The translations under genes and the position numbers were made by a program. Below, piece by piece: positions 13,846 to 22,132 of a stretch of DNA of 38,082 bases. The stretch is taken from NCBI GenBank assembly GCA_021792855.1, contig JAJYTW010000016.1, positions 1 to 38,082 of the forward strand, read 5' to 3'. The DNA comes from Actinomycetes bacterium (GTDB taxonomy: Bacteria > Actinomycetota > Actinomycetes > Streptosporangiales > Streptosporangiaceae). Numbering within the stretch: the first letter of the stretch is position 1; each line of letters begins with the position of its first letter. The notes under the pieces are model-generated. The model was not told the DNA's origin, searched no databases, and saw only the letters and a list, made by a program, of their open reading frames with translations.

Positions 13846-16800
13846 CCGGCTTCCGGCTGGCCCGCCTGGAGATGTACAACTGGGGCACGTTCGGGGGCCG
13901 AGTATGGACGCTTGGCCTGGATGGGCAGAACGCTTTGCTGACCGGGGATATCGGCTCAGGGAAGTCGACGATCGTGGACGCGGTGACCACCCTGCTTCTG
14001 CCTGCCCAGCGCATCTCCTACAACAAGGCAGCCGGGGCAGACAACCGGGAGCGGAGCCTGCGTTCGTACGTGCTCGGGTACTACAAGACCGAGCGCAGCG
14101 AAGTGACCGGGGCTACCAGGCCGGTGGCGCTGCGCGGCAGTTCGGATTACAGCGTGCTCCTGGGCGTGTTCACTAACCCCGGCTACGACGCGACCGTGAG
14201 CCTGGCCCAGGTGTTCTGGCTGCGCGGGGATGCGGCGGGCCAGCCGGACAGGTTCTACGTGACCGCCGACCGGGCGCTGTCGGTGACGGGTGACTTCGCC
14301 GACTTCGGCGCCGACATACTGGCGCTGCGCCGACGGCTGCGGGCCTCTCCTGGGGTCCGGGTACACGAGGGGTTCCCCGACTACGGCAAGGACTTCCGGC
14401 GACGACTGGGCATCGAGTCGGAGCAGGCCATGGAGCTGTTCCATCAGACGGTCTCGATGAAATCGGTGGGCAACCTCACCGACTTCGTCCGAGATCACAT
14501 GCTGGAGCCCTTCGACGCGGCGGGCGCCGTGGCCAGCATTGTCGCCCACTTCGAGGACCTGACCAAGGCCCACGAGGCGGTGCGGCGCGCTGAGGCCCAG
14601 CTGACCGCGCTCACGCCGATGCTGAAGGATTGTGACCTGGCCGATGCGGTGCGGGCGGAGATCGCAGCCTTCAACGGCCAGCGGACCGCGCTGCGGTACT
14701 ACTTCGCCGATCTCAAGGCCGGGCTGACGAATGCGGAGCTGACCGTGATCGCGACGGAACAAGCCACGCTCGACGCTCAGCGCCGCGGGCTCGAAGCCGC
14801 GCTCGGGGAGTTGCGCGACCGGGAGACCAGCCTCCGAGTCGAGTTGGCCGGGCACGGCGGAAACCGGCTCGCCGAGATCGAGCGCCAGCTCGCCGACTGT
14901 GACCAGGCTCACCGGACCCGGATGGGCAAGGCGGATCAGTTCGCCGCGCTGCTGGCCAAGGCGGACTTGAACCCGGTGCAGGATGGCGCGCAGTTCGCCG
15001 TGCGGCGTAGCGAGATATCAGCGGCCAGGGACGTTGCCAGGCAGGATCTCACTGATCAGCAGAACGCGCTGATGGAGATCGGGGTGCGGGCGAAGGCCCT
15101 GCAGGACGAGGCCGCCGACGTCAACGCCGAGCTGCGCAGCCTGCGGGAGCGCAGGACGAACATCCCGAAGAGGCAGCTGGAGCTGCGTGAGTGGCTGTGC
15201 CGCGAGCTGCGGATCGGGGCGGATTCGCTGCCGTTCGCCGGGGAGCTAATCGCGGTTCGGGACGACGAGGCGGACTGGGAGGGCGCGGCGGAACGGCTGC
15301 TGCACGGCTTCGCGCTGTCGGTTCTGGTGCCGGACGAGCACTACGCCGCCGTGTCCGACTGGATCGACGGTCACCACCTCAAAGACCGAGTGGTGTACTA
15401 CCGCGTACCCGAGCCATCGCGGGCCTCGGTCGCGCCACCCCGGCACGGGCCGGGCACGCTGGCCGCCAAGCTGACGGTCAAGGACTCGCCGTTCGCGGGA
15501 TGGCTGGAACACGAGCTCGGCAGGCGCGCCGACCACGTATGTGTCGAGACGATGGCGGAATTCCGCCGGGAGTCCCGGGCGATTACCAAAGCTGGGCAGG
15601 TCAAGGGCAGTGGCGGGCGGCACGAGAAGGACGACCGGTTCCGTATCGACGACCGCCGCCGGTACGTGCTGGGCTGGTCGAACCAGCGCAAGCTCGATGC
15701 GCTGCTGGACCAGGCCTCGGCACTGGCCGGCCGCCTCAGCGAGGTCGAGGCCGAGCAGCGGCGGCTCGAGAAGGCACGGGACGCGGCGGTCGAGCGCGGC
15801 CAGGTGCTCGCCGGGCTGGACCAGACCCGCGACTTCGCCGAGATCGACTGGCAGTCCGTGGTCATCCGTGCCGGGCAGCTCCGAGCCGAGCAGGGCGAGC
15901 TGGAGGCGGCATCGACCGAGCTAGCCCGGCTCAACCGCGAACTCGAGACGGTCAAAGAGGAGATCAGCGCCGCCAACGAGAAGATCCGTGCGCTGGATGG
16001 CCATCTCGGGGGTCTCGACAACCGGCAGCGGGCGGCCGAGAACGTACTCCGCGAGGCGCGGGAGATCCTGGCCGAGGATGCCGCGGAGCGGGCTCGGAGC
16101 CAGTTCGCCGCTATCGGGGAGCTGCTGGCCAAGGCCGGGCACCCGGGCCCGGCGACCGCCGCGGCCTGCGATCGGGCCGAAACGGAAGCTGGCACCGAGG
16201 TCGCCGCGCTGACCGAAAGGCGGCGTGAGCGGCTGTCCCGGCTGTCAAACAAGATCGTCGCCGCCATGGGTGAGTTCCGGCGGCAGTTCCCGGTGGAGAC
16301 CGCCGAGCTTGACGACTCGGTGGAGTCCGCGGACGGCTACCGCGAGCTGCACGGCCGGCTCACCGGCGACGACCTGCCCCGGTTCCGGCTCCAGTTCAAG
16401 ACGTACCTGAACCAGAACGCGATCCGGGACATCGCCGGCTTCCAGTCACAGCTGAATAAGCAGGCGGAACTGATCCGGCAGCGGATCGCCACGATCAACG
16501 CCTCGCTGGTAGGCGTGGACTACAACCCGGGCCGTTACATCCGGCTGGAGCCGCTGCCGTCCCCGCACGGCGACATTCGTGACTTCCGTGTGGATCTGCG
16601 CGCCTGCACCGATGACACGGTCTCCGGCGAGGACTCCGATCACTATTCTGAGCAGAAGTTTCTCCAGGTAAGCCGCATCATCGAGCGGTTCCGCGGTCGC
16701 GAGGGACTGACCGAGGCGGACCGGCGGTGGACGAGGTTCGTCACCGACGTGCGGAACTGGTACACGTTCGCCGCATCCGAGCGGTACCGCGAGGACGACA

Positions 16801-17222
16801 CCGAATACGAGCACTACGCCGACTCCGGCGGCAAGTCCGGCGGTCAGAAGGAGAAACTCGCCTACACGATCCTGGCCGCCTCGCTGGCCTACCAGTTCAA
16901 GCTGGAATGGGGTGCGGTGAAGTCCCGCACGTTCCGGTTCGCTGTCATCGACGAGGCGTTCGGCCGCGGCTCCGATGAGTCGACCCGGTTCGCGCTGGAA
17001 CTATTCGACCGCCTTGGGTTGCAGCTGCTGATAGTTACCCCGCTCCAGAAGATCCACGTCATCGAGCCGTACGTTTCCGCGGTGGGCTACGTGGACAACC
17101 CGCAGGGCAACAACTCGCGGTTGCAGACCCTCACCATCGACGAGTACCAGGCTCGACGGGCCGCACACCAGATCACCCGGCAGATCGAGGTCAGCGATCT
17201 CGTTCCCGCCGCCGGGAGCTGA
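13842..17222 (+). CDS. jetC: Wadjet JetC, SMC/MukB-like ATPase
   Basis: A 1126-residue SMC-type ATPase. The Walker A is GDIGSGKST (residues 35-43), the ABC signature SGGKSGGQKEK starts near 995, and the Walker B VIDEAFGRG lies at 1035-1043. Two long coiled-coil arms (roughly 270-450 and 620-860) flank a central hinge-like region (about 460-600). JetC dimers extrude DNA loops and, with JetA and JetB, detect small closed circles. GTG 13842 is chosen because it overlaps the jetB stop and the next residues (FRLARLEMYNWGTFGG) are the conserved N-terminus; the longer frame from 13776 would overlap jetB by 70 bp. All ATPase motifs are intact. Confidence 0.95.
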   Translation: MTGFRLARLEMYNWGTFGGRVWTLGLDGQNALLTGDIGSGKSTIVDAVTTLLLPAQRISYNKAAGADNRERSLRSYVLGYYKTERSEVTGATRPVALRGSSDYSVLLGVFTNPGYDATVSLAQVFWLRGDAAGQPDRFYVTADRALSVTGDFADFGADILALRRRLRASPGVRVHEGFPDYGKDFRRRLGIESEQAMELFHQTVSMKSVGNLTDFVRDHMLEPFDAAGAVASIVAHFEDLTKAHEAVRRAEAQLTALTPMLKDCDLADAVRAEIAAFNGQRTALRYYFADLKAGLTNAELTVIATEQATLDAQRRGLEAALGELRDRETSLRVELAGHGGNRLAEIERQLADCDQAHRTRMGKADQFAALLAKADLNPVQDGAQFAVRRSEISAARDVARQDLTDQQNALMEIGVRAKALQDEAADVNAELRSLRERRTNIPKRQLELREWLCRELRIGADSLPFAGELIAVRDDEADWEGAAERLLHGFALSVLVPDEHYAAVSDWIDGHHLKDRVVYYRVPEPSRASVAPPRHGPGTLAAKLTVKDSPFAGWLEHELGRRADHVCVETMAEFRRESRAITKAGQVKGSGGRHEKDDRFRIDDRRRYVLGWSNQRKLDALLDQASALAGRLSEVEAEQRRLEKARDAAVERGQVLAGLDQTRDFAEIDWQSVVIRAGQLRAEQGELEAASTELARLNRELETVKEEISAANEKIRALDGHLGGLDNRQRAAENVLREAREILAEDAAERARSQFAAIGELLAKAGHPGPATAAACDRAETEAGTEVAALTERRRERLSRLSNKIVAAMGEFRRQFPVETAELDDSVESADGYRELHGRLTGDDLPRFRLQFKTYLNQNAIRDIAGFQSQLNKQAELIRQRIATINASLVGVDYNPGRYIRLEPLPSPHGDIRDFRVDLRACTDDTVSGEDSDHYSEQKFLQVSRIIERFRGREGLTEADRRWTRFVTDVRNWYTFAASERYREDDTEYEHYADSGGKSGGQKEKLAYTILAASLAYQFKLEWGAVKSRTFRFAVIDEAFGRGSDESTRFALELFDRLGLQLLIVTPLQKIHVIEPYVSAVGYVDNPQGNNSRLQTLTIDEYQARRAAHQITRQIEVSDLVPAAGS

Positions 17223-17223
17223 C

Positions 17224-18414
17224 ATGCCTGCGCTGCGCACCCGGCCCGGCTCTCCGGCCGACGGCCCCGCGCGGTGGACCCGCCCGGCCGACGTCCGCGC
17301 GGCGATCCGGAAGAAGTGGGACTCCGGCACGTTGCTGACCCGATTCGCGGCCGGGCAGGACTGGGCGCCGATCAGCATCCCGATCCGCGGCCCATCGGCC
17401 AGGGAGATCGGCGGGCACCTGACCGAGGTACGGCAGTGGGCCGCCGAATGGGCCGCCGTCGCGAGCGGGCCGCTCCGCGTGGAATACAGGCAGGTCGGTG
17501 GCCGGGACTTCGGCACGAACAGCATCCCGTTCCGCGCCTGGCTGGACGGCTACGAGGACGCCTGGACGCTGCTGCGGGTGGGCGCCGACGTCAGCCGCCT
17601 GGCCGGGCTGATCTCGGCAGCCCGAGGTACCCGCCTCATCCCGTGGCTGACCGGCCATCCGATGCGGGCGCTGCGGCTGGCGGATGACTGGGACCGGCTG
17701 CTGGCCGCCGTCCGGTGGATCGAGCAGCACCAGGCGCCCGGCATGTACCTGCGTCAGGTCGACGCGCCCGGAGTCGACACCAAGTTCATCGAGCGGCACA
17801 AAGGCGTGCTGACCGAGTTGCTCGACGCGCAGCTCGATCCATCCCGGGTGGCGGCAGGCGTGTCCGACTTCGCCGGACGCTACGGCTTCCTGCGCAAGCC
17901 CGGTTATGTCCGATTCCGGATGGCGGGCGAGTTCCGGGGATTCTCCGAGCTGTCCGTCCGCGCGGATGAGCTCACATCACCGCCGGAGGGCATCACCCGG
18001 GCCTACATCCTTGAGAACGAGATCACCTACCTGTCGTTTCCGGTCCCTTCGGCGGCGATAGTCATCCTGGGTGGCGGCTACGCCGTCCAGGTGCTCGATC
18101 TGCTGGACTGGCTGGCCGACCTGGACGTGGTGTACTGGGGGGATATCGACACGCACGGCTTCGCGATCCTCAACCGATTGCGCCACTATCTGCCGCACGC
18201 GCGCTCCATGCTCATGGACCGGGTCACCCTGCTGGGCCACCGGGACCGGTGGGTCACCGAACCGTCCCCGACCGCCGTGAACCTGGACCGCCTCGACCCG
18301 GCCGAATCAGATCTCTACAGCGACCTCATCAAGGGTTCCTACGCCCCATCCGTCCGCTTGGAGCAAGAGCGAATCAGCTTCTCGGCCATCGAGGCAGCCC
18401 TGGCCGACAGGTAA
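17224..18414 (+). CDS. jetD: Wadjet JetD, Toprim-type nuclease (DUF3322/DUF2220)
   Basis: A 396-residue protein: N-terminal DUF3322 arm and winged helix (about 1-190) and a C-terminal DUF2220 Toprim-like domain. The Toprim acidic residues are visible as Glu264/Glu266 (ILENEITYL) and the Asp-x-Asp pair Asp307/Asp309 (YWGDIDTHGF). JetD is the endonuclease that cuts plasmid DNA after JetABC extrusion stalls on a small circle. ATG 17224 follows the jetC stop by one base. The gene looks full length with its active site complete, so the whole operon is predicted functional. Confidence 0.93.
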   Translation: MPALRTRPGSPADGPARWTRPADVRAAIRKKWDSGTLLTRFAAGQDWAPISIPIRGPSAREIGGHLTEVRQWAAEWAAVASGPLRVEYRQVGGRDFGTNSIPFRAWLDGYEDAWTLLRVGADVSRLAGLISAARGTRLIPWLTGHPMRALRLADDWDRLLAAVRWIEQHQAPGMYLRQVDAPGVDTKFIERHKGVLTELLDAQLDPSRVAAGVSDFAGRYGFLRKPGYVRFRMAGEFRGFSELSVRADELTSPPEGITRAYILENEITYLSFPVPSAAIVILGGGYAVQVLDLLDWLADLDVVYWGDIDTHGFAILNRLRHYLPHARSMLMDRVTLLGHRDRWVTEPSPTAVNLDRLDPAESDLYSDLIKGSYAPSVRLEQERISFSAIEAALADR

Positions 18415-18461
18415 GAGCCAGGTTTCGGAGTTTCCGAAGATGCGGGCCGCTGACATCGTCC

Positions 18462-18671
18462 TCAGGCCTTGCTAGGCCCAGCCGAGCAGGCTGAAGCCAT
18501 CTGGACATCGGGAGGAGTGAGCAGATGCCGATGGCCGACGGGGTTGCCCGCCGACTGCATCCTGGCTGCTCGCGCTGGCCTGGCTGGTGGCCACGGGCAA
18601 CGCCGGGGGGAGCGGATCGCGTCGATCGCGGCCTGAATGTCGGCCAGTCGCTGGACTTCCCGGTAGCTCAT
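18462..18671 (-). pseudogene. Truncated HepT-like toxin remnant
   Basis: The first 19 residues (MSYREVQRLADIQAAIDAI) are the classical start of a HepT/DUF86 toxin, but the similarity then stops. The remaining 50 residues are Pro/Ala/Arg-rich with no R-x4-H-x-Y motif, so the catalytic part is gone. Its ATG overlaps the stop of the XRE-nucleotidyltransferase gene (ATGA at 18668-18671), the gene order of MntA/HepT modules. I infer a toxin deleted after its first helix, leaving the antitoxin as an orphan. Confidence 0.65.
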
Positions 18672-19186
18672 AGCGCGATCAGGTCGGATTCGACTCGCTC
18701 CCGGACGCCCGGTTTGAGATCGGCGGCGGAGACTAGGTCGACGCGTGTGTGGAGGATGTCCTCGAGTTCGGCCTCAACGCGGCCCAGCCCGAACAGGCTC
18801 AGTCCAGGCGGGAACTCGGCGAGCAGGTCCACATCGCTGCCGGGATGGTCTTCGCCGCGGGCCACGCTGCCGAACACCTGCAAATTGCTTACCCCGTGCG
18901 CGGCCGCTGCGGCGATCAGATCCTGACGGTGGCGGCGGACGCGGCGGCCTATCGGACCGGACAGCTGGATCAGGCGGCCGGGCGGCCGCCGCAAGCCGAG
19001 CGTCAGTTCCGAGCCAGTCGCGCCGATCAACCGGGCGAGTACCGGGACGGAGGGCTGCCGCTGCCCGGACTCATACGCGCTGACCACGCTTTGGGTGACG
19101 CCCGCGCGGGCGGCGAGGTCGGCCTGAGACAGGCCAGCCCGTTTCCGTGCCTGGCGGAGCAGGGCTCCCGCGGTAGCCGGATCCAT
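18668..19186 (-). CDS. XRE-HTH/MntA-type nucleotidyltransferase fusion, orphan antitoxin
   Basis: A 172-residue protein with an XRE helix-turn-helix at about residues 8-60 (LLRQARKRAGLSQADLAARA, VVSAYESGQRQPS) fused to a minimal nucleotidyltransferase (Gly106-Ser107-x10-Asp118-x-Asp120, within FGSVARGEDHPGSDVDLL). The nucleotidyltransferase would AMPylate a HepT toxin, while the HTH would repress the operon. ATG 19186 lies six bases after a TATGCT -10, so the message is probably leaderless, and a quasi-palindrome spans the start (19185-19197). The HepT gene that should follow survives only as a stub. The intact mntA-hepT pair at 2320-3025 lacks an HTH, so the two modules are of different subtype. 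Confidence 0.88.
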   Translation of the reverse strand: MDPATAGALLRQARKRAGLSQADLAARAGVTQSVVSAYESGQRQPSVPVLARLIGATGSELTLGLRRPPGRLIQLSGPIGRRVRRHRQDLIAAAAAHGVSNLQVFGSVARGEDHPGSDVDLLAEFPPGLSLFGLGRVEAELEDILHTRVDLVSAADLKPGVRERVESDLIAL

Positions 19187-19198
19187 ACTCTGAGCATA
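19185..19198 (-). promoter_or_regulatory. -10 box and quasi-palindromic operator at the XRE-MntA start
   Basis: On the minus strand TATGCT (19193-19198) is followed after six bases by the ATG. The overlapping sequence ATGCTCAGAGTAT (19185-19197) is symmetric except for one pair, a plausible XRE-family operator that would block both RNA polymerase and the leaderless start. Confidence 0.5.
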
Positions 19199-19520
19199 GC
19201 GGATCGTCGATAATCGGCTGCCCAGCTACTGGTCACTTCCGGCGCCGGCCGGACTGGCCAGCCTCACCGGGAACCAGAGGTGGCAGCACCTGGCACTGGG
19301 CGCCGCGATGCTATCCGGGTCACTGGCGAGCCGCTGCTGAAGCACCGGCCGGATCGCCCCGGCCGGAACCGGGACGCGGCGCGATCGGCGGGCCTGCCGC
19401 GGCGGCTCGCATTCACCCGCGCCGGGTGAGCCAGGCCGGGCGCGGCGCGGGCATCTACTGCGCGCATATCCCGGGGGCCGAGCCGTGCCCGCGGGTGGGA
19501 CGGCGCGGAGGGCGGGCGGC
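19199..19520. other. Intergenic region between antitoxin and SCP2-like gene
   Basis: About 320 bp without a supported gene. The frames across it are Pro/Arg/Ala-rich artefacts of high GC. A GGAGG at 19507-19511 serves the SCP2-like gene. No terminator or repeat stands out; the change from defence to metabolic genes happens here. Confidence 0.5.
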
Positions 19521-20009
19521 ATGCCGACCAGCACGAGGCCAAAGGCCAGCACGAGGCCGGGGGCCAGGACGGGGCGCACAGCCAGGACGGCCGGTCCGAC
19601 CGGGGAGTTCTTCAGCGATCTGGCCGAACGCGATCCCGACCCGCCGCTGACCGGCGGCGAGCGGACGTTGCGGGTCGATCTGGAGTCCGCCGAGGCCGGG
19701 CCGGAGCACTGGATGGTTACGGCCGGCGGCGGCGCGGTCGTCACCTCGCGCCGGGACGCCCGGGCCGACACGGTGATCAAGGCGCCGCGGCACGTCTTCG
19801 ATGACATCGTGACCGGCCGTCAGAACGCCACCACGGCGGTGCTGCGCGGCCTGATCGAGATCCACGGTGACCCGGGGCTGCTGATGTGGTTCGAGCGGCA
19901 GTGCCCGGGCCCGGCCAGGACGGGCCAGGCTCGGCGGCGCGGGCGGCAGGCGGCGACGGACGGCGGCACGGCCGCCCAGAAGCACGGCGGCAGGGGGAGC
20001 AGGCGATGA
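19521..20009 (+). CDS. SCP2-like sterol-carrier-fold protein
   Basis: A 162-residue protein. After a Thr/Arg/Pro-rich, probably disordered N-terminus (about 1-30) comes an SCP2-like domain: EFFSDLAERDPDPPL, GERTLRVDLESA, HWMVTAGGGAVVTSRR, ADTVIKAPRHVFDDIVTGRQ, NATTAVLRGLIEIHGDPGLL. This fold binds lipids or similar hydrophobic ligands in other proteins; here the ligand is unknown. ATG 19521 has GGAGG nine bases upstream and is preferred to 19485. The stop overlaps the ATG of the downstream glucosidase (ATGA), so they form an operon; the functional link between an SCP2 fold and a carbohydrate enzyme is not obvious. Confidence 0.8.
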   Translation: MPTSTRPKASTRPGARTGRTARTAGPTGEFFSDLAERDPDPPLTGGERTLRVDLESAEAGPEHWMVTAGGGAVVTSRRDARADTVIKAPRHVFDDIVTGRQNATTAVLRGLIEIHGDPGLLMWFERQCPGPARTGQARRRGRQAATDGGTAAQKHGGRGSRR

Positions 20010-22048
20010 CCGACCTGGTGCAGATCCTGGAGGGCAACACCTTCGTCGTCAGCGACGATCGCGGCGACATCGAGGCGTCCCGCACCGACCCGACCGGCCT
20101 GTTCTCGGCCGACACCCGGTTCCTGTCGACCTGGGTGCTGTCGGTGAACGGCGAGCGGCTCACCGCCCTGTCCACCGACGACCTGCAGTACTACGAGGCC
20201 AGGTTCTTCCTGGTGCCCGGCACCGGCACGGTCTACGTGGACGCGAAGCTGTCGGTGATCAGGCGCCGGGTGGTGGGCGCGGGCTTCACCGAGGAACTGT
20301 CGATACTGAACCACGCCGACGAACCGGTCGACCTGGATGTGCGGATCGACGCGGGCGCCGACTTCGCGGACATCTTCGAGGTCAAGGACGCGCTGCGGAA
20401 GAAGGGCAGCTATCAGGTCACGGCCGGCCAGCACGACCTGGTGCTCGGCTACCAGCGCGAGAGCTTCCGCCGCGAGACCGTGATCACCTCCACCGAGTCG
20501 GCCAGCTACGACGAGCGCGGGCTGAGCTTCGCGGTGCGGATCGATCCGCACGCGCAGTGGACGACGACGCTGACCGTCGAGTCCAGGTACGGCACGCTGG
20601 AGAGCCTGCTCGCCCGGCCGGGACGCAGGCAGGCCCGGCAGGCGAGCGCTTCGATGCGGCGCGGCCTGGACAAGTGGGTGGGTAAGGCGCCGCGCCTGGA
20701 CACCGACTCCGAGTCGCTCCAGTCCACCTACCAGCGCAGCCTGGTCGACCTCGCCGCGCTGCGGTTCGAGGCGATGACGCTGCCCGGCCGCGCGCTGCCG
20801 GCTGCGGGGCTGCCGTGGTTCATGACGATCTTCGGCCGGGACTCGATCCTGACCAGCCTCCAGTCGCTGCCGTTCACCCCGGAACTCGCCCAGACCACGC
20901 TGCTCGCGCTCGGCGAGCGGCAGGGCACCCGGGTGGATGACTTCCGCGAGGAGGACCCCGGCCGGATCCCGCACGAGAACCGGCTTGGCGAGATGACGGC
21001 GTTCGAGGAGCGGCCGCACTCGCCGTATTACGGCACGGCCGACGCGACTCCGCTCTACGTCGTCCTGCTCGATGAGTACGAGCGCTGGACCGGCGACACC
21101 GCGCTGGCCAGGCGCCTGGAGCCGGTCGCCAGGGCGGCGCTGAACTGGATCGACGACTTCGCGGACCTGCAGGGCAACGGCTACATCTCCTACCAGCGCC
21201 GCAATCGGAAGACCGGGCTGGAGAACCAGTGCTGGAAGGACTCCTGGGACTCCATTTCCTACCGTAACGGGGACCTGCCCGGGTTCCCCCGGGCGACCTG
21301 CGAACTCCAGGGCTACGCCTACGACGCCAAGATCCGCGGCGCCCGGCTGGCCAGGCAGATCTGGAAGGACGAGGCGCTGGCCGACCGATTGGAGAAGGAG
21401 GCGGCCGACCTGAAGCGCCGGTTCAACCGGGATTTCTGGGTGGAGGACGGAAAGTACTTCGCCCTCGCCCTGGACGCCGACGGCCGGCAGGTGGATGCGC
21501 TCACCTCCAACATCGGCCACCTGCTGTGGAGCGGCATCGTCGCGGCGCCGAAGGCGAAGGCCATCGTGGACCACCTGATGAGCGAGCGGATGTTCAGCGG
21601 GTGGGGGATCCGCACCATGGCCGAGGGGATGGGCCGGTACAACCCGATCGGGTACCACGTCGGGACCGTGTGGCCGTTCGACAACTCGTTCATCGCCTGG
21701 GGCCTGCGCAGGTACGGCTACCGGGAGCAGGCGGCGAAGGTCGCGGCCGGCATCCTGGACGCGGCCGAGTTCTTCGGCGGCCGGCTGCCCGAGGCGTTCG
21801 CCGGCTATCCGCGGCAGATGACCAAGTACCCGGTGCAGTACCCGACCGCGTGCAGCCCCCAGGCCTGGTCGACGGGCGCCCCGCTGCTGCTGCTGCGGAC
21901 CATGCTCGGGCTCGAGCCGACCGGTGACCACCTGATCGTGGACGCCGCGCTGCCGGAGTCGATCGGGCACGTTGCGCTGCTGGACATCCCCGGCCGCTGG
22001 GGCAAGATCGACGCCTACGGCCGGTCCAGGCACGCCGCACGGCGGTAA
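20006..22048 (+). CDS. Amylo-alpha-1,6-glucosidase/glycogen-debranching-like enzyme
   Basis: A 680-residue protein with the N-terminal glycogen-debranching beta-domain (ILEGNTFVVSDDRGDIEAS, TGLFSADTRFLSTWVLSVNG) and a C-terminal (alpha/alpha)6 barrel (GLPWFMTIFGRDSILTSLQSL; GRIPHENRLGEMTAFEERPH; CWKDSWDSISYRNGD; GTVWPFDNSFIAWGLRRYG). This two-domain type is annotated as amylo-alpha-1,6-glucosidase and is thought to release glucose from branch points or short glucans. ATG 20006 has GGGGGAG seven bases upstream and overlaps the SCP2 stop. It is cytoplasmic (no signal peptide). With the GH65 phosphorylase and beta-phosphoglucomutase further on, it fits intracellular glucan recycling. Confidence 0.88.
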   Translation: MTDLVQILEGNTFVVSDDRGDIEASRTDPTGLFSADTRFLSTWVLSVNGERLTALSTDDLQYYEARFFLVPGTGTVYVDAKLSVIRRRVVGAGFTEELSILNHADEPVDLDVRIDAGADFADIFEVKDALRKKGSYQVTAGQHDLVLGYQRESFRRETVITSTESASYDERGLSFAVRIDPHAQWTTTLTVESRYGTLESLLARPGRRQARQASASMRRGLDKWVGKAPRLDTDSESLQSTYQRSLVDLAALRFEAMTLPGRALPAAGLPWFMTIFGRDSILTSLQSLPFTPELAQTTLLALGERQGTRVDDFREEDPGRIPHENRLGEMTAFEERPHSPYYGTADATPLYVVLLDEYERWTGDTALARRLEPVARAALNWIDDFADLQGNGYISYQRRNRKTGLENQCWKDSWDSISYRNGDLPGFPRATCELQGYAYDAKIRGARLARQIWKDEALADRLEKEAADLKRRFNRDFWVEDGKYFALALDADGRQVDALTSNIGHLLWSGIVAAPKAKAIVDHLMSERMFSGWGIRTMAEGMGRYNPIGYHVGTVWPFDNSFIAWGLRRYGYREQAAKVAAGILDAAEFFGGRLPEAFAGYPRQMTKYPVQYPTACSPQAWSTGAPLLLLRTMLGLEPTGDHLIVDAALPESIGHVALLDIPGRWGKIDAYGRSRHAARR

Positions 22049-22132
22049 CGGCACCAATAACGGGGTCTCGGCGTTAGACCGGCGGGGCAGGCCGGAGGTC
22101 TGCCGGAGCGCACCGAAACCGGAGGCACGGGC

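Noticed and set aside
13956-14912. 318-residue minus-strand frame inside jetC
   Set aside because: Shadow of jetC; no independent signals.
15191-16228. 345-residue plus-strand frame within jetC
   Set aside because: Out-of-frame Gly/Arg/Ala-rich translation of the JetC coiled-coil region.
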